This document shows positions 30,029 to 42,200 of a stretch of DNA of 64,000 nt, one piece after another. The DNA is from Yponomeuta sedellus (Eukaryota; Arthropoda; Insecta; Lepidoptera; Yponomeutidae), in NCBI GenBank assembly GCA_934045075.1, contig OW203737.1:2741965-2805964 (forward strand), read 5' to 3'. The stretch's first letter is position 1. Each line of letters opens with the position of its first letter. The notes under the pieces were generated by a model. It saw nothing but the letters and a program-made list of their open reading frames with translations, had not been told where the DNA came from and ran no database searches. The translations under genes and the position numbers were made by a program.

Positions 30029-31068
30029 CATCTTTCATCTTTCATCTTTCATCTTTCATCTTTCATCTTTCATCTTTCATCTTTCATCTTTCATCTTTCA
30101 TCTTTCATCTTTCATCTTTCATCTTTCATCTTTCATCTTTCATCTTTCATCTTTCATCTTTCATCTTTCATCTTTCATCTTTCATCTTTCATCTTTCATC
30201 TTTCATCTTTCATCTTTCATCTTTCATCTTTCATCTTTCATCTTTCATCTTTCATCTTTCATCTTTCATCTTTCATCTTTCATCTTTCATCTTTCATCTT
30301 TCATCTTTCATCTTTCATCTTTCATCTTTCATCTTTCATCTTTCATCTTTCATCTTTCATCTTTCATCTTTCATCTTTCATCTTTCATCTTTCATCTTTC
30401 ATCTTTCATCTTTCATCTTTCATCTTTCATCTTTCATCTTTCATCTTTCATCTTTCATCTTTCATCTTTCATCTTTCATCTTTCATCTTTCATCTTTCAT
30501 CTTTCATCTTTCATCTTTCATCTTTCATCTTTCATCTTTCATCTTTCATCTTTCATCTTTCATCTTTCATCTTTCATCTTTCATCTTTCATCTTTCATCT
30601 TTCATCTTTCATCTTTCATCTTTCATCTTTCATCTTTCATCTTTCATCTTTCATCTTTCATCTTTCATCTTTCATCTTTCATCTTTCATCTTTCATCTTT
30701 CATCTTTCATCTTTCATCTTTCATCTTTCATCTTTCATCTTTCATCTTTCATCTTTCATCTTTCATCTTTCATCTTTCATCTTTCATCTTTCATCTTTCA
30801 TCTTTCATCTTTCATCTTTCATCTTTCATCTTTCATCTTTCATCTTTCATCTTTCATCTTTCATCTTTCTTCTTTCTTCTTTCTTCTTTCTTCTTTCTTC
30901 TTTCTTCTTTCTTCTTTCTTCTTTCTTCTTTCTTCTTTCTTCTTTCTTCTTTCTTCTTTCTTCTTTCTTCTTTCTTCTTTCTTCTTTCTTCTTTCTTCTT
31001 TCTTCTTTCTTCTTTCTTCTTTCTTCTTTCTTCTTTCTTCTTTCTTCTTTCTTCTTTGTCCTTTCTTC
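30029..31068 (+). repeat. Heptanucleotide satellite (TTTCATC)n then (TTTCTTC)n
   Basis: About 120 units of TTTCATC to 30865, then about 27 units of TTTCTTC to 31054, then decay. Two further TTTCATC units and a TTTCTTC unit sit left of the retrotransposon (23094-23114), so the array was split by that insertion. Seven is not a multiple of three, so the 367-codon LSSFIFH-repeat frame is an artefact. Confidence 0.97.
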
Positions 31069-31599
31069 AATGAAATAAAAATCATAACTTGTTTTGTAGG
31101 GTTTTTGAAACAGTAAGAATCGTAAATTTTAACAATTGTGGCAACTATTTGTAGAACCTAGTATCAACAACCTAGGACTAATCGATTTCCGTTCCGCTAA
31201 AAACGGCTGTTTTGGCAAAACTATTTTTAAATCCTGGATTCATGGACCGAGATAATTTTCAGTAGGTTTTAAAAATAGCTACTATATTTATCATGTTCCC
31301 TTTTTCCAAAGACGCCTTATAAAAGAAGATACGATTTTTTCCATTGGTGGCACCAGTTGAAACCGAGAAATGTTTTAAGTTGCATTGTTTATATTACCAA
31401 TAGTGTCAATGAATCAACCACTACGGTACTAAGATAATTGTATTGATTAACTACGCGCTAAGAGACTCGCCCCCTGGTGTTACATCAGATAGGAATATCC
31501 GATGATACGGTGACTATCGCAAAGCAATGTTGAGCGGTATCAAGAGCCTTATCTTGTTGTTATCGCTTAAATTTGTGAATTTAAGCACTTTAAACTAGA

Positions 31600-32640
31600 A
31601 AAACAAAATATACAGGTTGTAAGAAAATCCCCATGCACATGAAACCGGACAAGTGCGAGACGGATTCGCCAACCGATGGTTCCGCACAAATTTGTAGAGA
31701 TAATGTGAATAGTTCAGTTAGGTATCGCAGTTTTTCCCGTGCTTTTCCTTACTACGAAATATTTTTTTATGATTTAATTACACATGCAAAATTTTTGTTG
31801 TAGTTGCAGTATAAGATTAATATAGTTAGAATATTTTCGGGGCTTAATCGCGTAGTAATTTATTGCTATTTTATCTCGAAGTTTCGACGACGTTACAGTC
31901 ATCGTGGTCACGAGAAGACTGGCACCCGTTCGCATCTTCGGCTGATGAGGTTTCAGACTACCCTCAATCAGCTATCACAAAGCACTATTAGGGTTGCGAC
32001 ACACTACACTGACAATGTCGGACGATAAGCCATGCGACTTTTTTCCACTCGAACACATCTTGATGACCGGATCCCACGTCTGCGACAGTTTGAAACCACA
32101 TTCCCGATTAAAATTTTTGTGTTAAGCCCCGAAAATATTCTAACTATGTGTACAAGTCGCGAAAGTTTAAAATATGGTATAAGATTAAATTCTTTGAATA
32201 TGCTATTTTTCATGATTTAATTAAAATTAAATAATTTTCAAAACTTTCGCTGTACTTGTTGTGTAGGTAATTAATTAAGTTAATTGCCAAATTTTCTACG
32301 CCAACGGATCGGACACTACCCTATGTGTCAAAAAATTACACGATTTTTGCGTAGAAAGATACGTTTATACGTAAAAATTAAAAGTAGTAATTTTAAGTGT
32401 ACTTCTAAAGCCTTCTATTAAAAGTGTACTTCTAAGTTATCGTTAGCGAAAATTGCTAAAAAGAAGCTACGTTAATATTTTTTTAATTTTAATTTTACCT
32501 CGATACCTTCACGCGTTTCCGAGATACAGAGTCTTGAGAAATAAGAGTCTTGATATACAGACGGACGGACAACAAAGTGAACCTATAAGGATTCCCTTTT
32601 TTTTTTTGACAAAGAAACCCTAAAAAGGGGGGGGGTCGTA
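31600..32640 (+). repeat. Unclassified dispersed repeat split by FB-A
   Basis: The left part has CCGGACAAGTGCGAGACGG and the right part has CAGACGGACGGACAAC and a poly-T. These look like the two ends of one element, with FB-A (31826-32170) between. The class is uncertain. Confidence 0.35.
31826..32170. mobile_element. Foldback family FB-A
   Basis: Starts 'gaatattttcggggcttaat' and ends with its mirror, then 'ctatgtgtacaagtcgcgaa'. Inner blocks are ATCGTGGTCACGAGAAGACT and GCATCTTCGGCTGATGAGG. Confidence 0.65.
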
Positions 32641-33237
32641 CTTGTCAATATAAACTACTTTTACTACGTCGCAATCTTTAGAAGTGGGAAAAAATATCAG
32701 CGGTACTTTTAGACCGTTAGAGTTTTTTAAAAAAGTATATATTAAACTAAAAGTATATAAAAAGAATATAAAATGAAATGAAGTTTATTTTTCGCTTGTT
32801 CAACGTTTACATGGTACAAAATAAGCCGTAATAACTATTATTTCATGCAAGAAAAGGTATTACGGCAGGGTAGTATCACGTCTCCAACAAGAATATATAA
32901 TTTCGGGCAAAAGTTGAAACCTATTGCCTCGAAACCATGCAAAGGTGGACAGTGGATTACAATCTAATAAAACTAAACTAATCAAAACAGAAAAGAAAAG
33001 TAGTATTTTCTGATCAAAACTTAACAATTTTTGAAACATCAATTAATAACAATGCAGTTTTTGAGTATTCATACACATTGTAGTACCCATAAATACCACA
33101 AAATAAAACGATGTATACAAACATATATAATTATATTAGTATATAGATAGTGATATTATTAATAGTAGCACGTAATACGTAGATATATAATTTAATATTT
33201 TCTAAATATTAAATTATAGCCATTCAATCATAGCCAA
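32641..33237. other. AT-rich non-coding stretch
   Basis: No gene or recognised repeat. Several ATA-rich runs. Confidence 0.35.
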
Positions 33238-33308
33238 AAGGATAGCCAGAGGTCGCGGGTTCGAATCCTGACATGGCTGGAATTTTTAGTCTCTGAGTAG
33301 GTTTTTAT
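33238..33308 (+). mobile_element. SINE-A fragment
   Basis: Starts within the anticodon region (GGATAGCCAGAGGTCGCGGG) and runs through the B box and GGAATTTTTAG tail start. Confidence 0.7.
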
Positions 33309-33715
33309 ATAAAACTTTTTAAAGTTTTTTAAAAAATTTATTGTTAGAAAGATTTTTTTTCTTTTGGTGAAATATAAGGACCAGCTGTACCGCAAACGTT
33401 GTTTTACAGCTAATTAGTCTACGATCAATTTTCAGACCTTTTAAATATACCTACCCAAAAAAAACATTAAAAATCGGTGAAGCCGCTGCGGAGGAGTTCG
33501 ATAACAAACACTGTGACACGATATTTTTATATATTCTATTTATATCCAATCCATACCGAATAGATGGTTGGCTGATGATACCGTTGTGTTTTGATTAGTT
33601 ATCTATCTACCTACTTCTGCTGTTTTATAAAGAGGTAAACTTCGTAACTTTGTATTTACCTACCCAGGTCATCAGACCCCATCTCCTACTCCTTATTGTA
33701 TACTATGACAATTCT

Positions 33716-33925
33716 ATTGACGACCTCTGTGGCGTAACGGTAGTGCATCTACCTGCCATGCAGGAGGTCCCGGGTTCGAATCCCGGCTGGGAACAAAAAA
33801 AAACCCCAGGTCTTGGATGTTTACATGTTTGTGATGTCGTTGTTTCTGGTTCCCACGACACAGGGTATCCTAGTGTGGGGCCAGAAGCAATGTATGTGCC
33901 TGTATGTAAATGTAAAAATGTGTGT
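33716..33925 (+). mobile_element. SINE-G (tRNA-Gly-like head)
   Basis: The head at about 33719-33793 has GTGGCGTAACGGTAGTGC, a CTGCCAT anticodon-loop-like segment (GCC, glycine-like) and GGTTCGAATCCCGGC. It is followed by AAAAAA and a conserved tail (TTGGATGTTTACATGTTTG). Other copies are at 34587, 49672 and part of 8655-8790. Confidence 0.7.
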
Positions 33926-33959
33926 AAATGTATTTACATTCGTGAGGAAGCAAGGAAGT

Positions 33960-34372
33960 AGAATTAATGCAGTAGAAATGAGGTCCTTGAGAAGTATGTG
34001 AGTGTTACTTTGAATCACAGGATACGCATTAATAGTCTGATTAGAGAACGTTGTGAACTGAAAGAGGATGTTGTGACTAGAATTGAGAAAGCAATGTTGC
34101 ATTGGTTTGGACATGTGGAGAAGATGAAGGAAGAAAGATTGACGAAACAAATATATACTGCGAATGTGAGTGGAAGGGCTGGTAAACGACATCCCAGGCG
34201 GACATACATCGACCAAACAGGGGATGTATTAGCAAAGGGGAAGATAACAAGTACCCGGAACCGGCGTGCGTGCATGCAACGACTTATGAACGTTGATGAA
34301 GCGAAGGTGATCTGTCAAGATCGTGGTAAGTGGCAGTCCCTGGTCTCTGCCTACCCCTCTGGGATATAGGCG
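33960..34372 (+). mobile_element. RTE-like LINE 3' fragment
   Basis: An open frame of 123 codons encodes RIEKAMLHWFGHVEKMKEER, LTKQIYTANVSGRAGKR, HPRRTYIDQTGDVLAKGK, then RLMNVDEAKVICQDRGKWQ. This is the C-terminal segment of a LINE protein. The tail ends in TATGTATGTATG, the seed of the microsatellite at 12521. Short decayed copies also occur near 42695-42800 and 44200-44260. Confidence 0.75.
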
Positions 34373-34586
34373 TGACGTTATGTATGTATGTATTTGTGAG
34401 GAAACCCGCGGCTTGGTTGGTTCTGTACGTATTGACTTGTCTTTCCCATGGGCCAGGCCGACTGAGCTGTCAGGCTATAGGTATGGGTGCTGTGCAAGCC
34501 TACTCCATCTAAAAAACAATGCCCCAGGCACTGTTGCGTCCGAGTGGTCTCTAGTGTTAGTGAAGGTGCCACTGAACGCTGTATAA

Positions 34587-34735
34587 TGTTCGAATCCCGG
34601 CTAAGAACAAAAAAAAAACCCCAGGTCATGGATGTTTACATGTTTGTGATGTCGTTGTTTCTGGTTGCCACGAATTAGGGTATCCTAGTGAGAGGCCAGA
34701 AGCAATGTATGTGCCAGTATGTAAATGTTATGTTA
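34587..34735 (+). mobile_element. SINE-G fragment
   Basis: Starts in the B box (TTCGAATCCCGGCTAAGAAC) and continues through the conserved tail. A small hairpin follows at 34737-34770. Confidence 0.6.
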
Positions 34736-35062
34736 TACCATAGACAAAGAAGGTTTTCTTCGTCTATGGTTATACGTAAATGTCCTCATCGTGTAGATGA
34801 AAAAGCCAAAGCTTTCTTATTGACATTCCACACCCGATTAACCCACAGAGTTATAAATAGGACTAAACTAACTGTACATTGTACCTACTAATTAGCTACG
34901 CAATGTAGATCGAATTGTCATATTAATCTTTGAACCGTATTTCTATGAACTAAGGCCAGGATGTACTAAACACGTCTCTCGACTACTGGCATTCCAAAAG
35001 CTAATGGTAAGATAGTAAGGATTGTGGAAGAAAAAAAAATTTTTTTTTGCGTATTGTCGTTA

Positions 35063-35425
35063 TCAACCCTTGTACCTATGTCCCCACTGCTGGGGCACGG
35101 GTCTCTTCCTGCATCGCAGGAAGGTTAGGCCACACTCCACCACGGGGGCCAAGTCCGGGTTGGTGGAGGATTGTAAGGCAGTGGCGGGCCTTACTGTCAG
35201 AAGTTATCAAGCCGCCCATAAGGCCTCTGACATGGCTTAACGACTGCCATTATGTGACAGCCGGCACCAACGGCTTGACGTGCCTTGCGAAGCACGTAAG
35301 CGCTCGGAAAAATGCCACTAGCGTTAGTCACGGGACGCTCACCCATCCTGTACCTGACCGCGCCTGTTGTTTCTTAACCAAGTGATTGTTTCCAATCACA
35401 CGGTTCGCCTAGGCCACGAGCGCTA
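35063..35425 (-). mobile_element. 5S-derived SINE, full length
   Basis: Clean minus-strand copy with ATCAACCCTTGTACCTATG at its tail and CCTAGGCCACGAGCGC at its head. Confidence 0.8.
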
Positions 35426-35479
35426 TGCATTGTGCCTTATTTTATTTATTTTTCATTTTTATTCAATAGGTAAGCCAAC

Positions 35480-35865
35480 AAAAGGGCTGGTCCACCAGTT
35501 TAAAGTCACTCAGCGAGCTATGGAGAAATGCTCACTCCGGCTCGGAGTTTTTCTGAAGGATAGGATTCGGAACGAATGCATCCGACAGAGAAACAAAGTT
35601 ATCGACATAGCTCAGAGAATTAGTGGGCTGAAGTGGCAGTGGGCTGGCCATATCTCGCGAAGAACCGACAACCGTTGGAGTAAACGTGTTCTTGAGTGGA
35701 GACCGCGACTCGGCAAACGTAGTGTAGGACGCCCTCCGACCAGGTGGGATGACAATCTGCGAAAAACTGCCGGCAGATGCTGGAAGCTGAAGACAGGGCG
35801 CTATGGCGCTCATTAGGGGAGGGCTATGTCCAGCAGTGGACTACATAATATAGCCTGAAGAAGAA
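35480..35865 (+). mobile_element. RTE-type LINE 3' end with family T tail
   Basis: Encodes TQRAMEKCSLRLGVFLKDRI, GLKWQWAGHISRRTDNRWSK and KRSVGRPPTRWDDNLRKTAG, then by a frame change LWRSLGEGYVQQWT, ending in a GAA run. This copy joins the LINE coding end to the sequence of the family T repeats. Confidence 0.75.
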
Positions 35866-36660
35866 GGTAAGCCAACGTCCGTCTTATAATAAAACACAAA
35901 TGCTTAATTAGGGTAGAACAGTTTCAGCTTTATAAGGTTGGCAATTAAAGGCCCACACAGCATTCATAATAAGTTTTAGTAGTAGTAGGTAAAGCATGTG
36001 ATAAACATAAAGAATTAAGTCTTCTAGACTTATTAAACATAAAAATAATTTGACTTTAAAAAATAAAAATAATTACACAAAACTTAGTTGAGTAGGTACC
36101 CATCGATAACTTTTTCATGTCTGTATTATTTATGCATTTCATACGGAAGAGGCCTAGGCTGTGATCTGAGGGTCTAGAGCCCAGTTAGTAAACTAATAAT
36201 TCACATAAAACGTGATTAACTCTACAGTAGCTTGTAAATTATCATCTACACTACACAATTTGCATCTGCGCTCTAAGCTATGTACTTAAGAGTTATTTAC
36301 ATAGCGTTATGTAGATAAGCCATTGTTTTATGGACCGCTCAAATATGACCTGTGGCGCCTTTACAATAAGACTCAATTACGTAATTGTAACTAAATTCAC
36401 ACAGTAATCAAATCACAATAGCTGGAGGATCCTACAGCTTGACAACAAAATTGTTTTAACTAAACCATGTCAATAGGTGCATCTGGTGACCTTCAATTTC
36501 GTATTGTTCACTGTCTGCTCAGGATGGCCAGATTCTTCATCCTTGGGCCATGATAAATTGATAACACTTATATTCAAGTATTTACAGGCGGTTTTTCCGT
36601 GACCATATGAAAATAACATGCCACATACGGCCTTACGTCTTGCACGATAATGCAGACTTG
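35866..36660. other. Intergenic sequence upstream of gene B
   Basis: AT-rich, with no recognised repeat or coding frame. Confidence 0.35.
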
Positions 36661-36663
36661 TTT

Positions 36664-36671
36664 ATTTATAG
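36664..36671 (+). promoter_or_regulatory. TATA-like element of gene B (inferred)
   Basis: ATTTATAG, conserved in sequence and position with 51561-51567 upstream of gene C. In both, about 25 bp downstream comes a (T/C)TAGTAA stretch that could be the start site. Confidence 0.4.
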
Positions 36672-36687
36672 TTGAGTGAGTATCAAC

Positions 36688-36866
36688 TTAGTAAGCAAGC
36701 GCTGGTGTTTTCGGCCGGTTGTGTATTGTCTTTATTGGGCAAAATAGTAGTTTTCTTTTAATGTTCGGCTACTTTTATGGTACACAAAAGTCCTAGAGAC
36801 TCGCTCGATTTATTTAGTGCCGTAATTAAAGTGATTGCCGATATATTTTAGAGTTTGAAACCGAAG
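36688..36866 (+). other. Non-coding first exon of gene B (inferred)
   Basis: Aligns with 51591-51762 upstream of gene C (shared GCTGGT-TTTT, CCGGTTGT, TTTTATGGT, AAACCGAAG) and ends in a good donor, CCGAAG|GTAAGT. The coding exon of gene B has a matching acceptor at 39223-39230 (CATTACAG) 20 bp before its ATG. The start is approximate. Conservation between paralogues is the evidence; no transcript data are available. Confidence 0.5.
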
Positions 36867-37189
36867 GTAAGTGACGCCGTGTTGATAACTTTCAATTTCA
36901 TGTTGTTGATACCGGTCTTGATCGGACGTTGCACTTTGTGTCTTACGTCTAAACACTTGAGGTCGGATTTAGATCGTCGATTGTGTCGGTGAATAAACAT
37001 TGTTTACGCAGTTTAGTGTCGACTAAATACCGATAAGATTATAAAATATGTGGACAATTTAAGTGGGTTCTATCATTGCTACGTCTGTTCTACCTTTACA
37101 CGTTGCATTTTCTTATAAATATCATGCACCTTAGTCGACCTGACTTCGCAGTCTGGACTTGTCGGGAGTTGAGGGTTCTTATTACCAGG

Positions 37190-37345
37190 TTTTCACCGTC
37201 TTTGTACGCTCGGACCGAGTACGCCATCCGAGTAAACTTATGCTCCTGATTGGACGGTTTTTCGTGACAACACCAAAATAGCCAATCAGAAGCATTAGTT
37301 ACTCGGATGGCGCACTCGGACCGAACGCACTAAGACCGTAAAAAC
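37190..37345. mobile_element. Foldback MITE in 5' intron of gene B
   Basis: Arms of about 50 bp with imperfect inverse match: CGCTCGGACCGAGTACGCC on the left against GGCGCACTCGGACCGAACG on the right. Confidence 0.55.
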
Positions 37346-37784
37346 GCGGCTTTAATTTGTTTTACCTCATTCGTGATTGTCTAAGAAATTCGTGACCGTC
37401 CGTCCGAAAAATTGTTGACCAATCATTTCTCGGCTCCTCCGCCAACGAGACCCAAAAGACGTCCAATGTCAGCATTAAGTACCTGCCTTACATGTATTTT
37501 TAGGCCAATGTTTAATCAGTTACCAATCATACAACTTCCAATGCCGAGTTTATGACCACAACTGCCGGCATCGAAGCGAGTGGCGTGATGACGTAACTGG
37601 CTCTAGTAGCTCCTTCGCAGTAGGTCACAAATAATTAAACGTATACATAATGTTGTCACGTACGCATGGAACGTAGCAATATTATCTAAGTCTGGAAATA
37701 ATTTTGTTACAAAAACTAATTTTGTAGTACTTACTTGTTATTGCACGAATGCTTTGGAAAATGTCTTCAAAACTGTGGGTCGGA

Positions 37785-38790
37785 CTGGACGTGGCATCGA
37801 CATTCAATACTAACGTCGATTATATCCCGGTATCTCGCACCTCCGTTTTGCCGACGAGATAGTTATTAATGGCAGAATCGGTGCACGAACTCAGTGGGAT
37901 GATTCGTGACCTCAACTCTGCCTCCCGACGTGTGGGCTTTAGCTTGAACCTGGACAAGACTAGAACTGGACAAGATTCTAACGTTGAGCATGACCTGATC
38001 ATACAGGAGCCGGTCTTCGTCGCTGCGGTGACCCTCGAGACTGTCCAGTAGTATATCTACTTCTTCTTCTGTCAGTGCCTCTCCATTACTAGAGATTGGC
38101 CGACAGCTCTGCATATTCCTCTTTTCCAAGCAAAATATATTTTCGATTCTGGCAACTCCAGTCCATTGTCTGGTGTTACGGAACCATGATTTTCTCTTTC
38201 TACCAGAGCCCAGTTTACTAAGGCTACGCTATCCAACTGGGCAGAGGAAATTTCGAGAAAAAGGCCGCGAGAAGCATCCTATTGGGTTGATCTGTGTTTG
38301 AGAACTGTGCCAGGTTTTCTCCTCGGCTATTCCTCATAGTCTAAAGACAAGGGTCTTCTATCAATGCTTCCTACCGTTATAACCTACGGAGCTGAAATGT
38401 AGTCACTAATGGCAGGGCTAGGCTACCGATCCTAAATTCGCTCAGCGTGCATGGGCTAGAATCAGTGTTTTTGATGGATTATATTGGAAATGTGACAATC
38501 GATCAAAAAACTAATGTGACTGACATAGCCTATAAGATTAGCAGGCTGAAGCGGCAGTGGTTACCAATGCCGAAGAATTGAAGGTCGATGGAGTGCAAAG
38601 GTACTAGTGTGGAGACCACGAACTGGTAAACCAGCGTAGGATGCCCAAGCTCGCTGTACCGACGATCGCAGGTAGATTGCTGGCAGTGGCTGGATGAGGA
38701 TGGCAGAGGATAGAAAGAAGTGACATGCTTTGTGCAGATCTACGTTCAGCAGTGGATGAGTAGGGGCTGATTGATTGTTGAGTGACGCAA
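37785..38790 (+). mobile_element. Decayed RTE-type LINE
   Basis: Recognisable pieces in several frames: HLRFADEIVI (the FADD catalytic box changed to FADE), MAESVHELSGMIRDLNSAS, GFSLNLDKTR, VLPTVITYGAEM and VTDIAYKISRLKRQW. Many stops and frame changes. It sits in the 5' intron of gene B. Confidence 0.65.
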
Positions 38791-39250
38791 AACATGATAG
38801 CCAAATAAATTAGTATCAAACTTAATGAATGACGATTCTATTTAGTTTATTTTTAAATTAACTTGTCCCCATCAAGTATCAATACAGTAATCATAACAAT
38901 TTGAGAAATACATCTGGGATTTTTTTACTTTTCTTATTGGTATAAGGTAGTAGTTAAAAGTCGTTTATATGTCGTAGAAATTATTATAATAAAATGTCTT
39001 GATACGTGACATACGACTCGTATAAAGATAATTAATTGATGTCGATTCTTACCATGTTAATTACTGAATTTATCAAATATTGTTGCATTTATTTAAGCAT
39101 GCTAAATATAAGTTTAAAATTGCTATGCCGATATCGGTAAATTACATTGGCACTACAATTTTATCATATAACATCATAATGTACTGTAATTTATGGCAAT
39201 AAATGATTTGATTTAATGATACCATTACAGAATAGGTAACTCGGCACACT

Positions 39251-42200
39251 ATGGCGGCCAAATCCCTGCAGAATATCCTGAGACCCCTGAGAAAGAATGT
39301 GAACCTTACGTCCGTCGGAATAAGGCACCAGAGCGTTTGGAGTCCGGAGAAGATTGTGAAGTCACCATACGAACCAATCAAGATACCAAACATGACGATT
39401 TATGACTACGTTTGGGAGAACTTGGAAAGATGGCCTGAACGGACTTTATCTGTAAGTATTATTGTTGTTTTTGGACCTATATATCTTCTTCTCTGCTTCA
39501 TTTTGTTTCACAGTAGTACATTACAGTATAGTGAAACGAAACTAAGCGGAGTCTCATACAATATCTACCCAAATATATCAGAATTCAGATATCGTGGATC
39601 AGTACAGGCTGGTTCGAGTCCATCTGCAGAATCGCACACTGTGGGATCCCAGCTTAAGATCAGTTAAAATTTAGAACTTATACGTCGTCATTACGAGTAA
39701 TAAGAAATTAATCAATAAAAGGACCAGTTTGGAAATGAATCCATTGGAAATTACTTTGATGGTGTTATTAGTTCTGTGAAGCATATACAATACATATTTT
39801 CTACAGAACGCTACACTGCTGTGACCCGACAAATATTTGGCCGGCTTTTGAATTAAAACATATGGTTTGAACAATGCAATTATTTGTTACGATGATATGA
39901 CGAGACGTTTAAATATAGTGGTGAAATTTGGACCAACCCTGCAAAAAACCGAAATTGCACGTAACTAATTAATAATTGTAATTGGAATATTAAAAAAATA
40001 GACAATAATTTGTTTTCTTATTTAATTTATGAGGTATTTAATTTCCAATGGGAAATTAAATACCATCCAACTAGATAGAATCTTTTGAATAGAATGTTAG
40101 TTTTTTAAGTAAATGTCAGCCAAGAGACTTCTTGCACGCCTGAATTGGGCGATGGGCTAGATTACAAGTACTACGAGGGCTGCTACTTATGTATGCGGAA
40201 TAGAAAAAATAAACAAATGTATATGGCTAAATATTTTTTTATTGTTTTTCAAAGTATTCTCCACTATGATCGATGCACTTTTGCATTCGATGAAACCAAT
40301 TTGTAAAACACTTTTTACACTCTGATTTAGGTGTCTCTAAAACGTGCTGTTTGAACGCATCTACGGCATCTTCACGGGTCGAAAATCGTTGACCACGTAA
40401 TTTATTCTTTACATTTGGAAATAAATACAAATCATTGGGAGCCAAATCAGGGCTGTACGGTGGATGACCCATCAATTCTATTTTTTGAACATCCAAAAAT
40501 GTAGTTGTTTCCTGAGATGTATGACAGCTGGCATTGTCATGGTGAAGTATGATTCTGCGTCGCTGGTTGTTTTGGCGTATTTCTTCAAATACTTCCGGCA
40601 AACAAATGTTCGTGTACCACTCCGAATTAACCGTTCTGCGATTCTCCAGTGGTATTGTAGCCACATGGCCATTAATACCAAAAAAGCAGGCCACCATTTG
40701 CTTTACAGTGCTTTTTGCACGAGCCACTTTCGTAGGGTTCGGCTCATTTTGAAACACCCAAACTGTTGATTGTTGTTTAGTTTCGGGATCGTACGCGTAG
40801 ATCCAAGATTTGTCACCTGTGTAGATATTATAAACAGATTTTGAGTCGCCTCCGTTGAATTTTTTTAAGGTTTTCTTGCACTGACGCGAGCATCTTTTTG
40901 ATCCTGAGTTAAGTTGTGCGGGATCCAACGCAAACAAATTTTTTTTACAGACAAATGTTCATGTATTATCCTATGAATGCTCGTCATACATATGCCCAGA
41001 ATAGCCTCTATCTCGCGATACGTAACATGGCGGTCTTGCATTATTAGTTTTCGCACAGATTCCATATTTTGTGGCAAAACCACCGATTTCGGGCGACCTT
41101 CTTGTGCATACTGCGCCCGCGATTAAACTCACTAAACCAGTGATACACAGTCGTTTTTGATGGAGCTTCGCCACCAAAAGTCGAAGTTAATTGATCTACG
41201 CACTGTTGTTGCGTTAAACCACGTCGAAAATCGTAATAAATCATAGCACGAATATTTTCACGAGTGAGTTCCATTTTTTCAGCGATATGACATTTTAAAC
41301 CCAACAAAAACAAAACACTAACGTATATAAGATAAAATATTAGCGGCCAGTATTTAAAAAAAGAACGAATTTGACCATGGAGGTCAGACGTTGCGTTTAA
41401 AATTATTGGAATCCCAGATTCCGCATACCTACATAAGTAGCAGCCTATGTATAATGTGTCTGCAATATTGTCTAACCTAACATCTGTTGGCTGTGTTTAT
41501 TAAATAAATAAATCGATATCAACCCTTGTACGTCCCCAATGCTGGGGCACGATTCTCTTTCTGCATCGCAGGAAGGGTAGACCATATCCTACCACGGGCC
41601 CAAGTCCGGGTCGGACGAGGATTGTGATACCGTGGCTGTCCTTACTGTCAGAAGTTATGAAGCCGCCCATAAGGCCTCTGACATAGCTTAGCGACTAAGG
41701 CCTCTGACATGGCTTAACGACTGCTATTACGTGACAGAAGGCACCCACGGCTTAACGTGCCTTGCGAAGCACGGAACCGCTCGGAAAAAAGCCACTAGCG
41801 GACCGCGTCTGTTATTGGTCATCCTAAGTGATTGAATCCATTCACTCGGTTCGATTAGGCCACGAACGCTTCAAACTAAATAAAAACAAAACAATAAAAA
41901 AACACAATCTTAATTACTGGGATTCTGAGGATGTCACGAAGTTTCTATTTGCACGTTAGTATGAGGATTTGTTTGCAAAGTAACATGGCAAAGCAAGGAA
42001 TATTTTTTCTGTATTGCGGGAGGTAAAAAGTTAATTTGTCGTTAGTCGTAATTAACCCTTTGTATGTCCCTACTGCTGGGGCACGAGTCTCTTCCTGCAT
42101 CCCAGGAAGGTTAGGCCATACTCCACCACGGGGGCCAAGTCCGGGTTGGTGGAGGATTAATAGTAAAAACTGAAATTTTAATTATTCATATCATCTTAAC

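Noticed and set aside
29975..31078. 367-codon open frame of LSSFIFH repeats
   Set aside because: It is the translation of a heptanucleotide satellite; all frames of such arrays stay open without coding.
39452..39667. Read-through extension of gene B exon 1
   Set aside because: The frame continues by chance past a strong GTAAGT donor; homology to genes C and D ends at the donor.
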